64,000 nt of DNA, taken from the NCBI GenBank assembly GCA_016703225.1, contig JADJCM010000002.1:248001-312000 (forward strand), in the 5' to 3' direction. A model generated the notes under the pieces. That model was not told the origin of the DNA. It searched no databases and saw only the letters and a program-made list of their open reading frames with translations. The DNA comes from Lysobacterales bacterium. Lineage in GTDB: Bacteria > Pseudomonadota > Gammaproteobacteria > Xanthomonadales > Ahniellaceae. The position numbers and the translations under genes were made by a program. Shown here piece by piece: positions 45,112 through 53,494 of this stretch (its first letter is position 1; each line of letters starts with the position of its first letter).

Positions 45112-45192
45112 TTACGCGCGCACCGGTCTGCCTTCCACCGCCCGAGGGCTTGGAAAGTAGTACCAATAAAAGCTGGCGCTTGCGGTATGCAT
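45112..45192 (-). CDS. Aromatic-rich leader peptide for attenuation of DAHP synthase
   Basis: A 26-codon frame, MHTASASFYWYYFPSPRAV then EGRPVRA and TAA. Codons 8-13 (45171-45154) are Phe-Tyr-Trp-Tyr-Tyr-Phe, all three aromatic amino acids in six consecutive codons, just ahead of a terminator hairpin and DAHP synthase. This is the layout of ribosome-mediated attenuators. ACCGC (45186-45182) can pair with GCGGT (45141-45137), giving the 1:2 alternative. A weak TTGCAG-17-TAGGTT promoter-like pair (45228-45200) would start transcription almost at the AUG. No clear Shine-Dalgarno sequence. Confidence 0.85.
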   Translation of the reverse strand: MHTASASFYWYYFPSPRAVEGRPVRA

Positions 45193-45368
45193 GGGGTCGA
45201 ACCTATCAGCGCTTTCCTGGCGCTGCAAGCTGCAGAGCGACGCCGGCTCCGAGGGGTGGCTGCGATGAACCGGCGCACGGCGTAACATTCGACTGGTCGC
45301 AACCAAGTCGTGCGGCGTGGTGTGCGCGTCGAGCGCGCGTTTCGTTGGGTTCAACCGGAGTGAGGTAT

Positions 45369-45923
45369 ATGTCGAAGTCCCCGATTTGGCGAGCGGTGCT
45401 GTTCGCCGGGGTGTTGCTGTCCGGCAGGACGACTGCGGAGCCGCATCGAGTCGCGTTGCCCGTGGGTGCCCAGAAGGCAATCTTCGAGCTGCCGGAAGGC
45501 TGGGAACAGAGTGATCATCGGGTTGTGGAGGGAGCGATCACGGCGAAGTTCAGCGCTCCCAAGAGCCAACTGACGTTGCTGGTCACCGCCCTGTTTTTTC
45601 CTGCTCCGCCGGAAGTCGACGTGCAGAGCGTGGTGCGTGAAATGAACAAGGACAACGCCGCTGAGTCGATCGAGCAGCAATGTGCACCGAAGTTGCTCAA
45701 GCGTGTCGAAGGCGCGGGTGCGTTCTGCGAGTTCACCGACGCCGACTTGGACCAGGTCACGAGTGTGCCCGCCGGGCAGTACAAGTACGTGTCTGCGGGA
45801 CTGGTGCTGAGCAAGGGTCTGGCCATCAACTTCACCATCCTGACCAACGATGTCGGGCAGAGGGCCTACGCCGAGGCGCTTGGGGTGATGGAGCATGTAG
45901 TGGTTGCGGGACCGGTGATGTAG
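45369..45923 (+). CDS. Hypothetical exported protein
   Basis: 184 residues with a signal peptide (MSKSPIWRAVLFAGVLLSG). The mature part is a mixed alpha/beta protein with two cysteines (EQQCAPKLL; GAFCEFTDAD) that could form a disulfide, and no recognised catalytic motif. Start at 45369 follows GGAGTGAGG. Divergent from the aromatic leader and convergent on corA. I do not recognise a family. Confidence 0.7.
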   Translation: MSKSPIWRAVLFAGVLLSGRTTAEPHRVALPVGAQKAIFELPEGWEQSDHRVVEGAITAKFSAPKSQLTLLVTALFFPAPPEVDVQSVVREMNKDNAAESIEQQCAPKLLKRVEGAGAFCEFTDADLDQVTSVPAGQYKYVSAGLVLSKGLAINFTILTNDVGQRAYAEALGVMEHVVVAGPVM

Positions 45924-45957
45924 TCCCGGCCGGCGCCGTGCCGCTCGTTGCGAAGTC

Positions 45958-46965
45958 CTACAACCACTTCGCCCGTTTCAGGATGACGTAGACGACGGCG
46001 ATGACGGCGATGGTGGCGGCGGTGAAGGCGTAGTAGCTGGTCGCGCCGGCGAGTTCGGGCATGTGCTTGAAGTTCATGCCGTACCAGCTGGCCATCAGGG
46101 TCGGGACGCCGAGCAGGCCGGCCCAGCCGGCGAGGCGCTTGACGACTTCGCCCTGGCCGACGGTGACCATGGCGAGCGAGACCGACATCGCCGCGGTCAG
46201 CATTTCGCTCATGGTGTCGCAGGCTTCCTTGACGCGCACGGCGTGGTCGAACACGTCGCGGAAGTACAGGCGCACGTCGTCGCGGATGATGGTCGGGTGG
46301 AAGCGCATCAGCTGGTTGAGCATGTCCTGCAGCGGCGCGACCGCCAGGCGCAGGGTGACCAGTTCCTTCTTCAGTTCGTACAGGCGCTCGATGGTCTCGC
46401 GCTTGTAGGTGGACTCGAAGATGTCGCTCTCGACTTCGGCCAGTTCGTCCTGGAACGAGCGCACGATCGGGAAAAAGTTGTCGACGATGAAGTCCATCAC
46501 CGCGTACAGGCCATAGCTTGGTCCGATCGCCAGCAGTTCCGGCTCCTTCTCGCAGCGTGCGCGCGCCGGCGAGTAGCTGAGCGACGCGCCGTGGCGCACC
46601 GTCAGCAGATAACGCGGGCCGAGGAAGATGTGGGTCTCGCCGAACTCGATCTTGCCGCCGACGAATTGCGCCGTGTGCAGCACGATGAACAACGAATCGC
46701 CGTAGACCTCGATTTTCGGGCGCTGGTGGGCGTGGTGCGCGTCCTCGATGGCGAGGTCGTGCAAACCGAACTCCTCCTGCAACTTCTCCAGCAGCGGCTC
46801 GTCCGGTTCATGCAAGCCGACCCAGACGAAGGTATCGGGTCGCTGCAGCACGTCGCTGATCTGGTCAAGCGTGATGTCCGGCAGACGGTGGCCGTCGGCG
46901 GCATAGGCGACGCTGTTGATCACCATCGGCGGCTTGCTGGGAGTCTTCTCGACCGACAGGTTCAT
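45958..46965 (-). CDS. corA: CorA-family divalent cation transporter
   Basis: 335 residues: a long cytosolic N-terminal domain with coiled-coil (LYELKKELVTLRLAVAPLQD), then two C-terminal membrane helices separated by the pore signature YGMNFKHMPEL. It forms a pentameric Mg2+/Co2+ channel in the inner membrane. The basic C-terminal KRAKWL is typical. Start at 46965 (MNLSVEKT) has GGAG seven bases upstream. Confidence 0.94.
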   Translation of the reverse strand: MNLSVEKTPSKPPMVINSVAYAADGHRLPDITLDQISDVLQRPDTFVWVGLHEPDEPLLEKLQEEFGLHDLAIEDAHHAHQRPKIEVYGDSLFIVLHTAQFVGGKIEFGETHIFLGPRYLLTVRHGASLSYSPARARCEKEPELLAIGPSYGLYAVMDFIVDNFFPIVRSFQDELAEVESDIFESTYKRETIERLYELKKELVTLRLAVAPLQDMLNQLMRFHPTIIRDDVRLYFRDVFDHAVRVKEACDTMSEMLTAAMSVSLAMVTVGQGEVVKRLAGWAGLLGVPTLMASWYGMNFKHMPELAGATSYYAFTAATIAVIAVVYVILKRAKWL

Positions 46966-47019
46966 GCGCGTGCTCCGGTGACGCGCGATCATGCCCACGA
47001 CCTGCCGCGTCTGGCAACG

Positions 47020-48246
47020 TCAGCGCGCGGGCGCGAACCAGAATCGCCAGGCGAACAGGAGATGCAACGGCAGGATCAGCGCGAACCAGTGCGCATTGGC
47101 CTGCTGCGTGCCGGGCAGCGTGGTCCAGGCGAGGCCGGCGAGTGCGACCACCAGCACCAGGGCGCTGATGGCGCGCGCCGCTTGCGATCCGGCCTGGCCC
47201 TGGCGTGAGCGCCACAGCGGCCATGCCAGCAACAGGCACAACGGATCGAACAGCACCAGATTCAGGTTGGCGTAGGCGATGGCGTGGTCGGTCGCGGCCC
47301 ACAGAAAGGCAAGCAGCAGCCCGCCCAGTCCGAGTGCCAATGCGGTGGCGGCGGCCGTGCCCGCCGCGATCAAGCGCAGCGCCGTGCGTCGTGCCTGATG
47401 AAGCGCCAGGTGCAGCAGCAGCGCGCCAATGAACCCGGCCAGCGCGAACGCGACGAACCAGCGCTCGCGCTCGGGCAAGCGGTCGTTGAGGCGTCCGTCG
47501 TAGGCCGTCCACTCGCGCGCGACCAGCGGTTGCAGATTGCCGTCGGCATCGCGCACGCGCACCTCGCGCAACAAGTCCCGCAGGCGCAGCGGCAGGAACA
47601 TCTCGTCCCAGAAGCTGAGCTTGCGATCTGCCGCTGGACCGAGGCCGAGGTCGATGCCGAGCGCCATCCAGGGCTCGGGCACCGCAAAAGTCGCGGCCAG
47701 CGAGCGATAGGTCTCGCCGCGCGCACGCACGCTCATGCTGCGGCGCAGATCGCCTTCGAGCACGGCGTCGAGCACGTCGCGCAGCCGCGTGGAGCAGTTC
47801 ACTGCGAAATAGTCGTAGCGATACTCGGCATTTTCGGGCAGCGCATTCTGGCCGAGCATTTCGGCGACCGCATAGCGCTGCTCCGGGAGCAGGTTCAGTT
47901 CCTGGATCCAGACGCTGCGGCCCTCGGCCGCGTAATTCGCCAGATCAGATTCCGGCGCGAAGGCCGCGAGCCGGTACAGCATGCGCCCCTGCACGAAGTT
48001 GAGCAGGAAGTTCTCCTGTTCAAAATCGAAGATGCCGAAGTTGTACAGTCGCGCATCGCCAGTGACGGTGTTCTCGACCAGCAGCGCGTTGTGCCCGAAG
48101 CGCTGCCAGTAGATTTCGCCTGGCGCCGCAGTCACCAGTGCGACGCGAAACGCTTCGCCGCTGTCGCGGTCGAGTTGCTGAGCGACCGCACTGCAGGCGA
48201 ACAGGCCGCCCAGCAGCCCGAGCAGCAGCCGTCGGACTCGACTCAC
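47020..48246 (-). CDS. DUF4105/Lnb-like membrane protein
   Basis: 408 residues. A signal-like N-terminus (MSRVRRLLLGLLGGLFACSA) is followed by a periplasmic DUF4105 (Lnb N-terminal) domain with histidine in YWQRFGHNALLV (residue 52) and cysteine in YDYFAVNCSTRLRDVLD (151). Four to five C-terminal hydrophobic segments follow from about residue 265. The family includes Lnb, a lipoprotein N-acyltransferase described in Bacteroidota, which uses such Cys/His residues. It starts with GTG overlapping the corC stop (GTGA), the position where lnt follows corC in E. coli. Function is by inference only. Confidence 0.78.
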   Translation of the reverse strand: MSRVRRLLLGLLGGLFACSAVAQQLDRDSGEAFRVALVTAAPGEIYWQRFGHNALLVENTVTGDARLYNFGIFDFEQENFLLNFVQGRMLYRLAAFAPESDLANYAAEGRSVWIQELNLLPEQRYAVAEMLGQNALPENAEYRYDYFAVNCSTRLRDVLDAVLEGDLRRSMSVRARGETYRSLAATFAVPEPWMALGIDLGLGPAADRKLSFWDEMFLPLRLRDLLREVRVRDADGNLQPLVAREWTAYDGRLNDRLPERERWFVAFALAGFIGALLLHLALHQARRTALRLIAAGTAAATALALGLGGLLLAFLWAATDHAIAYANLNLVLFDPLCLLLAWPLWRSRQGQAGSQAARAISALVLVVALAGLAWTTLPGTQQANAHWFALILPLHLLFAWRFWFAPAR

Positions 48247-49094
48247 GCCTTGCCCATGTCGACGATGAACTGATGCACGCGCCGCGCGTCGGCCTTGGAC
48301 ACCTGGAAGCGGCAGCTGCCGAGCGCGGTTTCTTCGCCGACCTCGGGCAGGTGGCCGAACTGGGCCGTGACCAGGCCGCCGACGGTGTCGTATTCCTCGT
48401 CCGAGAAGATGGTGTGGAAGGCTTCGTTGAAATCGGCGATCGGGGTCAGCGCGCTGACGCTGCGGCGACCGTCGGGAAGCAGGCGGATCTGCGCATCCGG
48501 GTTGCTTTCGTCGTCATGCTCGTCGTCGATGTCGCCGACGATCTCCTCGAGCACGTCCTCGATCGTGACCAGGCCGGCGACGCCGCCGTACTCGTCCACC
48601 ACCACGGCCATGTGATGGCGTGACGAACGGAACTCCTTGAGCAGCACGTTCAGCCGCTTCGATTCGGGAATCAACCGCACCGGTCGGATCAGGGTGCCGA
48701 TATCGCAGGGCCGGTCCGGTTGCGCCAGGCACTTGAGCAGGTCCTTGGCCAGCAGGGTGCCGATGATCTCGTCGCGATCCTCGCCGGTGACCGGGAAGCG
48801 CGAGTGGCCAGACTCGATGACGACGTCGAGGATCTCGGCGAGCGAGCCGTCCACCGGCACCGAGACCATCTGCGCGCGCGGCACCATCACATCCGAGACC
48901 TGGCGGTCGGTGACCGCGAACGCGCCTTCGATCATGGTCAGCGTATCGACGCTGAGCAGGCCGTTGGTCTGGGCATTGCGCAATTCCTCGAGCAGTTCCT
49001 CGCGGTTGCGCGGCTCGCCGGAGAGCATGTGCCCCAACCGGTCGAGCCAGGAGCGCGCTGGCGGCGCGCTGCTACTGGGGGGGTCGTCGTTCAT
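48243..49094 (-). CDS. corC: CorC/HlyC-type CBS-domain protein
   Basis: 283 residues: a CBS pair (VSDVMVPRAQMVSVPVDG, HSRFPVTGED, RHHMAVVVDEYGGVAGLVTIEDVLEEIVGDI shortened here) and a C-terminal CorC_HlyC transporter-associated domain (DEEYDTVGGLVTAQFG). It has no membrane domain and modulates metal-ion efflux or ribosome-linked functions in relatives. Coupled to the DUF4105/Lnb-like gene by a four-base overlap. Confidence 0.93.
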   Translation of the reverse strand: MNDDPPSSSAPPARSWLDRLGHMLSGEPRNREELLEELRNAQTNGLLSVDTLTMIEGAFAVTDRQVSDVMVPRAQMVSVPVDGSLAEILDVVIESGHSRFPVTGEDRDEIIGTLLAKDLLKCLAQPDRPCDIGTLIRPVRLIPESKRLNVLLKEFRSSRHHMAVVVDEYGGVAGLVTIEDVLEEIVGDIDDEHDDESNPDAQIRLLPDGRRSVSALTPIADFNEAFHTIFSDEEYDTVGGLVTAQFGHLPEVGEETALGSCRFQVSKADARRVHQFIVDMGKA

Positions 49095-49234
49095 TCCAAC
49101 GCGGATCTGCGCCCGTATGCCGGGTGGGGCGCGCAGTGTAGCGGCAATCCGGGATCGGCTGGGCGGCGCCGGTCAACCATCGCCGGGCCTGCGCGTTATT
49201 CTCGGGACGCGATCCCGCGGATGGAGAAATGACC

Positions 49235-49543
49235 ATGAAGCAGTTGCTCTGTGCTGTGACGCTCGTTCTGGGTTCGATGGTGGCCGTGGCGGAGACGCCG
49301 GTGGCCGATCAGCGCCAGGAAAACCAGGAACAACGCATCGAGCAAGGTGTGGCCAGCGGCGAGATCACCAAGCGCGAGGAAGCGCGGCTCGACGCGCAGC
49401 AGGAGCGCATCGAGAACAAGGAAGAGCGTATCGAGGCCGATGGCGTCGTGACCAAACGCGAGCGCGCGCGCCTGCAGCGCTCTGAAAATCGCGCCAGCGC
49501 CAACATCGCCAAGCAGAAGCACGACCGTCAGGACAAGGACTGA
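49235..49543 (+). CDS. Small exported charged coiled-coil protein
   Basis: 102 residues: signal peptide MKQLLCAVTLVLGSMVAVA followed by an almost wholly E/R/K/Q helical region (GEITKREEARLDAQQERIENKEERI; DGVVTKRERARLQRSEN). The repeated xGxITKREExRL / DGVVTKRERARL units suggest an internal duplication (about residues 40-52 and 69-80). Start at 49235 is eight bases from GGAG. No function recognised. Confidence 0.7.
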   Translation: MKQLLCAVTLVLGSMVAVAETPVADQRQENQEQRIEQGVASGEITKREEARLDAQQERIENKEERIEADGVVTKRERARLQRSENRASANIAKQKHDRQDKD

Positions 49544-49559
49544 TCTCGCGGGTCGCGCC

Positions 49560-50180
49560 TCAGGGCGAACACGGCACGCCGGTGCCCCCGAGGCCGCAAT
49601 AGCCGCGGGGGTGCTTCGAGAGATACTGCTGGTGTTCGTCTTCGGCCAGGTGAAACGGCACGCCCGCGCGCATTTCGGTGGTCAGTGCCGGATAGCCCGC
49701 CGAGCGCAATCGCACCGCGTAGTCGGCAGCCACGGCGACGGCCGCGGCCAGATCGGTGGGGTCCTCGACGTAGATTGCGGAACGGTACTGGCTGCCGACG
49801 TCGTTGCCCTGGCGCATGCCCTGGGTCGGGTCGTGGCCTTCGAAAAACACCCGCAACAGCGTCTCGAAGTCGATCGCGGCCGGGTCGTACACCACCCGCA
49901 CCACTTCCGCGTGGCCGCTGCGACCGCTGCAGACTTCGCGATAATTTGGCGCCGGCGTGTGCCCGCCGGCGTAGCCGACCGCAGTCGTGTACACCCCCGG
50001 CAGCGACCAGAACTTGCGCTCCGCGCCCCAGAAGCAGCCCATGCCGAAATACACCTGGCGCATTCCGGGAAAGTCGCCGTCGATTGCACGACCGTGGACA
50101 TGGTGCGGGTTGGGCGGGAGCTGCGTGGTGCTGTGGCCGGCTGGCGCGGCCTCATTCAAGGATGTTGGCAGTGCAGTCAT
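49560..50180 (-). CDS. msrA: Peptide methionine-S-sulfoxide reductase A
   Basis: 206 residues. The active-site segment is YFGMGCFWGAERKFW, with the nucleophilic cysteine in GCFWG; VGYAGGHTPAPNY, GHAEVVRVVYDP and YRSAIYV follow as in MsrA. The C-terminal GYCGLGGTGVPC supplies resolving cysteines. It repairs the S-epimer of methionine sulfoxide. Start at 50180 (MTALPTSL). Confidence 0.95.
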   Translation of the reverse strand: MTALPTSLNEAAPAGHSTTQLPPNPHHVHGRAIDGDFPGMRQVYFGMGCFWGAERKFWSLPGVYTTAVGYAGGHTPAPNYREVCSGRSGHAEVVRVVYDPAAIDFETLLRVFFEGHDPTQGMRQGNDVGSQYRSAIYVEDPTDLAAAVAVAADYAVRLRSAGYPALTTEMRAGVPFHLAEDEHQQYLSKHPRGYCGLGGTGVPCSP

Positions 50181-50306
50181 GACGAATCCGGTGATCAGAG
50201 GGCAAGGTAGTCGCCAGAGCGAAGACGCCGCGTGAACGAACACCGCGCTTGCAGCCGGCCGCTTCCTGGCTCGACAAGCTATCTTTTCTGATACATGATG
50301 CAGGCC

Positions 50307-50498
50307 ATGAATGCGAAGCAGGTCATCGACAAGCTGAAGGCGGCGGGGTGGTCGCTGGCACGCATCGAAGGCAGTCATCACGTTCTCGAAAAACCCGGCA
50401 TGCCGCGCCCGGTTCCTGTGCCGGTGCACGGCAATAAGGACCTCAAGCCCGGGTTGCTCGCAGCCATCCAACGCCAGACCGGAGTAACGCTGAAATGA
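50307..50498 (+). CDS. hicA: HicA-family toxin
   Basis: 63 residues: MNAKQVIDKLKAAGWSLARIEGSHHVL with the conserved histidine after GS, then PVPVHGNKDLKPGLLAAI, the double-stranded-RBD-like fold of HicA RNase toxins. Its stop overlaps the HicB start (ATGA, 50495-50498). Confidence 0.9.
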   Translation: MNAKQVIDKLKAAGWSLARIEGSHHVLEKPGMPRPVPVPVHGNKDLKPGLLAAIQRQTGVTLK

Positions 50499-50908
50499 AC
50501 CTCGCCTATCCCTACACGCTCGAAGCGCAGCCCGGCGGCGGCTATCTGGTCCAGTTCGTTGACCTGGAGGAAGCCTTTTCTCAGGGGGATACGCTTGAAG
50601 AGGCGGCCTTCAATGCCGCCGAAGTGCTCTCCGCAATCCTCGCGTATCGGCTCGAACACGCGCAGGAAATTCCGCTGCCAAGCAAGCGCGGAAAGCGTCG
50701 TGCCGCTGCACCGAATGCAGCCGTGCAGTCGGCACTGCTGCTGCGCGCCGCGCGCGGGTCACGGCCCCTGTCCGAACTTGCGCGTGCCCTTGAAACCTCG
50801 TGGGCCGCCGCGCAACGGCTGGAAGATCCCAACCATTGGCCCAGCCTGAAGCAGCTTGATCGCGCAGCGCACATGCTCGGCAAGCGGCTGGTGCTGTCGC
50901 TCGAATGA
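50495..50908 (+). CDS. hicB: HicB-family antitoxin with C-terminal helix-turn-helix
   Basis: 137 residues. The N-terminal HicB fold (YPYTLEAQPGGGYLVQFVDLEEAFSQGDTLEEA, shortened) precedes a basic linker (SKRGKRRAAAPN) and a helical XRE-like HTH (LLLRAARGSRPLSELARALETSW, KQLDRAAHMLGKRLVL). The toxin-first order and the DNA-binding antitoxin fit hicAB autoregulation. Confidence 0.9.
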   Translation: MNLAYPYTLEAQPGGGYLVQFVDLEEAFSQGDTLEEAAFNAAEVLSAILAYRLEHAQEIPLPSKRGKRRAAAPNAAVQSALLLRAARGSRPLSELARALETSWAAAQRLEDPNHWPSLKQLDRAAHMLGKRLVLSLE

Positions 50909-50923
50909 GGTGACGCTCAGGCT

Positions 50924-51853
50924 TCACTCGTGCTGGGACGTTGTTCCGTCCCGAGTCGCCAGCACCCGCTCCAGCTTGCGTTCCAGGGCGCTGCGTTCCT
51001 CGACTGCCTTGAGCAGCGCCATCTCGATGGTGGCGAGGCGTTGCAGCATCTGCTCGGCGTGGCGTGCGCGTGCTTCGGCGTCTTCTTCCATGTGCTGCAG
51101 TTTGATCCAGATCATGCGTCGGATGTGGCGCGCTTCGCGTTCCTCGTCTTCCTGGAAGAACGCGACCAGCGAGGCCGAAAGCAGGGCGATCATCGACACC
51201 CCGAGCAGCATCAGGATCACCGCGAACACGCGCGCCGCCGGCGTTTGCGGCACCAGATCACCGTAGCCGACCGTGGTCACCGTGACCCAGGCCCACCAGA
51301 TGCCATCGAGTGGGCGCGAGAAGCCCGGATCGAAGTAGCCGATGATGGCGCCGCCGAGCGTGGTCACGATCACGATCGCGGTCAGAATCGGTCCGAGCCG
51401 GTTCTGCGACAGCATGTGCCGCACCACGCCCGCGGCATTGGCCAGCAGCGACAGCATCACCAGCACGCGCGCGGCGCGTCCGAACTCCGCCCAGTCGGTG
51501 TCGCCCCACAGCGCCGGCAGCCCGAACACGATGATCAGCAGGTTGAGCCAGTTGCCGCGGAAGTAGCGACGGCGATGGTCGACCAGCCGCCCGAGTGCCG
51601 CGGCCTCGGCGACGAAGATCAGCCAGGTGATCCACGCGACCAGTTGCGCGACGGCGCTAGAGACCTGGCCGCTGCTCTCCAGCGACAACTGGATCGGTAG
51701 CCACAGGGCCAGCGGCACCAGCAGCCATTCGAACCAGTGACCGACGCGGCGCGCGCGAGCATTCTCGTCTGCGGCAACGCCGGCCAGCCCGATCCAGTGA
51801 CCGAGGTTGCCGGCAGGGGGGGCTTTCGCTGCGGGAGAGACGGGATCGATCAT
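50924..51853 (-). CDS. Voltage-gated-type potassium channel protein
   Basis: 309 residues with hydrophobic segments S1-S6-like, including the selectivity filter TTVGYGD in WAWVTVTTVGYGDLVPQ. The arginine-bearing segment RAARVLVMLSLL could act as an S4-like helix. A C-terminal coiled-coil (ERSALERKLERVL) may tetramerise. It should conduct K+ across the inner membrane. The ATG overlaps the stop of the upstream gene (ATGA, 51850-51853). Confidence 0.88.
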   Translation of the reverse strand: MIDPVSPAAKAPPAGNLGHWIGLAGVAADENARARRVGHWFEWLLVPLALWLPIQLSLESSGQVSSAVAQLVAWITWLIFVAEAAALGRLVDHRRRYFRGNWLNLLIIVFGLPALWGDTDWAEFGRAARVLVMLSLLANAAGVVRHMLSQNRLGPILTAIVIVTTLGGAIIGYFDPGFSRPLDGIWWAWVTVTTVGYGDLVPQTPAARVFAVILMLLGVSMIALLSASLVAFFQEDEEREARHIRRMIWIKLQHMEEDAEARARHAEQMLQRLATIEMALLKAVEERSALERKLERVLATRDGTTSQHE

Positions 51854-52509
51854 CGCCGCTCCTGCGCGCGCAGCATCGGCACGATCCGCCGCGGCGGCAC
51901 CGACAGCGCCAGCATCACCCCGGCTTCGCGCAGTTCGGCGGAATCGTCGAGCACGATGCGACCGAGATGATCGGCCATCAGCAGGCGTTCGATGCGTCCG
52001 CTCACGTTGAGCTGCGCCTGGGCGCGCGGATCGAACCATAATTCGACCCCGGCCACGTGCAGCGCCGCGCCGCCGCCATCGGCCGCGACCACGGCGCGCA
52101 TCTGGTCGACCCCGCGCGCGATTTCGCCATACGGAAAGCGCGTCGTCGCCGGCGCCTTCAGCACGATCGCAACCGACAGCGTCAGCGAGCCTTTGGGTTG
52201 GTTCGAAACCACCGGCGGATTCTCGTCGCGCAGGCGCGCATCGAGCGGAAATTCGAAATCGCCATCGCTGCCGACGGCGATGCGGCGCACCCCGTCACGG
52301 GCGCGGATTTCGAGGCGGATCTGCGCCGGACTCACGCTGGTCTGCTTGCTGACGATGCGCGTGAGCGCTCGCAGGCGGTCATGGCTGGAGATCTCCAGCG
52401 CCGGGCGCAGCGACTCGTACAGCGCCGCGTAGGGCACTGCCGACTCGGCCGCGCGCAGCGACGCGGCGGCCGTCAGCAGAGCCAGGAATCCGAGCGATCG
52501 GTAGCGCAT
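51850..52509 (-). CDS. Exported DUF2987-like protein
   Basis: 219 residues with signal peptide MRYRSLGFLALLTAAASLRA. The mature part starts SAVPYAALYESLRPALEISSHDRL, typical of DUF2987, and continues as a beta-rich domain. No catalytic motif seen. Coupled to the channel gene by a four-base overlap, so the two are co-transcribed. The family call is moderately sure. Confidence 0.65.
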   Translation of the reverse strand: MRYRSLGFLALLTAAASLRAAESAVPYAALYESLRPALEISSHDRLRALTRIVSKQTSVSPAQIRLEIRARDGVRRIAVGSDGDFEFPLDARLRDENPPVVSNQPKGSLTLSVAIVLKAPATTRFPYGEIARGVDQMRAVVAADGGGAALHVAGVELWFDPRAQAQLNVSGRIERLLMADHLGRIVLDDSAELREAGVMLALSVPPRRIVPMLRAQERR

Positions 52510-52540
52510 GTGCGCACTGTGCGCAGTGCCGCGACGCGGG

Positions 52541-53455
52541 TCAACTGCCGCCCCGTCCGGTGCGGGCCGCCGCGGGCACCGCAGCGAGTTCCTCCGCCAG
52601 GCGCAGGAGCAGGCCACCGACTGCGCTGCTGCGCCGCCAGCACAGCGCGATCCGCCGTTGCGGAACCTCGCCGCTGAAGCGCAGCAACTGCAGATTGGGA
52701 CTTGGCGGCACCGGCGGCGCCACCGCCAACGCCGGCAGCAAGGTCATGCCGACGCCGGATGCGACCATCTGCCGCAGCGTCTCCAGGCTGGTGGCGCGGA
52801 AGCTGCCGGTCTCCGTCGCGCCGGCCAGGCGGCAGACATCGAGCGCCTGGTCGCGCAGGCAGTGGCCGTCTTCGAGCAGCAGCAGTTCCCGGTTCGCCAG
52901 GTCGCCGATGCCGATGCGCTTGCGCTTGCCGAGCGCGTGCCCTGGCGGCAGCGCCAGCAGAAAGTCCTCGACGAAGAGTTCGACGCAGGTCAGTTGCGGA
53001 TCGTTGATCGGCAGCGCCAGCACTGCGGCGTCGAGGCTGCCCTCGCGCAACATGCGCAGCAATTCTCCGGTGCGGTCTTCGGTCAGCAGCGGGGTCAGTT
53101 GCGGGAAGCGTGCGCGGATGCGCGGCACCACGTGCGGCAGCAGGTAGGGCGCCAGCGTCGGGAACAAGCCCAAGCGCACCGTGCCGGCCTCGGGATCGCG
53201 CGTGCGCTTGGCCAGTTCGCGGATCTGGTCGGCCTCGCGCAGTACCGCGCGCGCGCGGTCTGCGATCTCGCGACCGACTTCGGTGAGCATCACCTGGCGC
53301 GAGGTGCGCTCGATCAGGAGCACGCCGAGTTCTTCCTCCAGCTTCTTCAGCTGTGTCGATAGCGTCGGCTGGCTGACGAAGCAGGCCTGCGCCGCACGAC
53401 CGAAGTGGCGCAGGTCGGCGAGCGCCACCAGATAGCGCAGATCGCGCAGGTTCAT
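52541..53455 (-). CDS. oxyR: Hydrogen peroxide-sensing LysR regulator OxyR
   Basis: 304 residues. The N-terminal winged HTH is MNLRDLRYLVALADLRHFGRAA with SQPTLSTQLKKLE. The redox pair is intact: GHCLRDQALDVC places two cysteines nine residues apart, as Cys199 and Cys208 of E. coli OxyR. Its neighbours ahpF and ahpC are classic OxyR targets. Confidence 0.94.
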   Translation of the reverse strand: MNLRDLRYLVALADLRHFGRAAQACFVSQPTLSTQLKKLEEELGVLLIERTSRQVMLTEVGREIADRARAVLREADQIRELAKRTRDPEAGTVRLGLFPTLAPYLLPHVVPRIRARFPQLTPLLTEDRTGELLRMLREGSLDAAVLALPINDPQLTCVELFVEDFLLALPPGHALGKRKRIGIGDLANRELLLLEDGHCLRDQALDVCRLAGATETGSFRATSLETLRQMVASGVGMTLLPALAVAPPVPPSPNLQLLRFSGEVPQRRIALCWRRSSAVGGLLLRLAEELAAVPAAARTGRGGS

Positions 53456-53494
53456 CTCGGCTCCCGGAACAGTGCGCCGATGGTAGCCCAGCCC

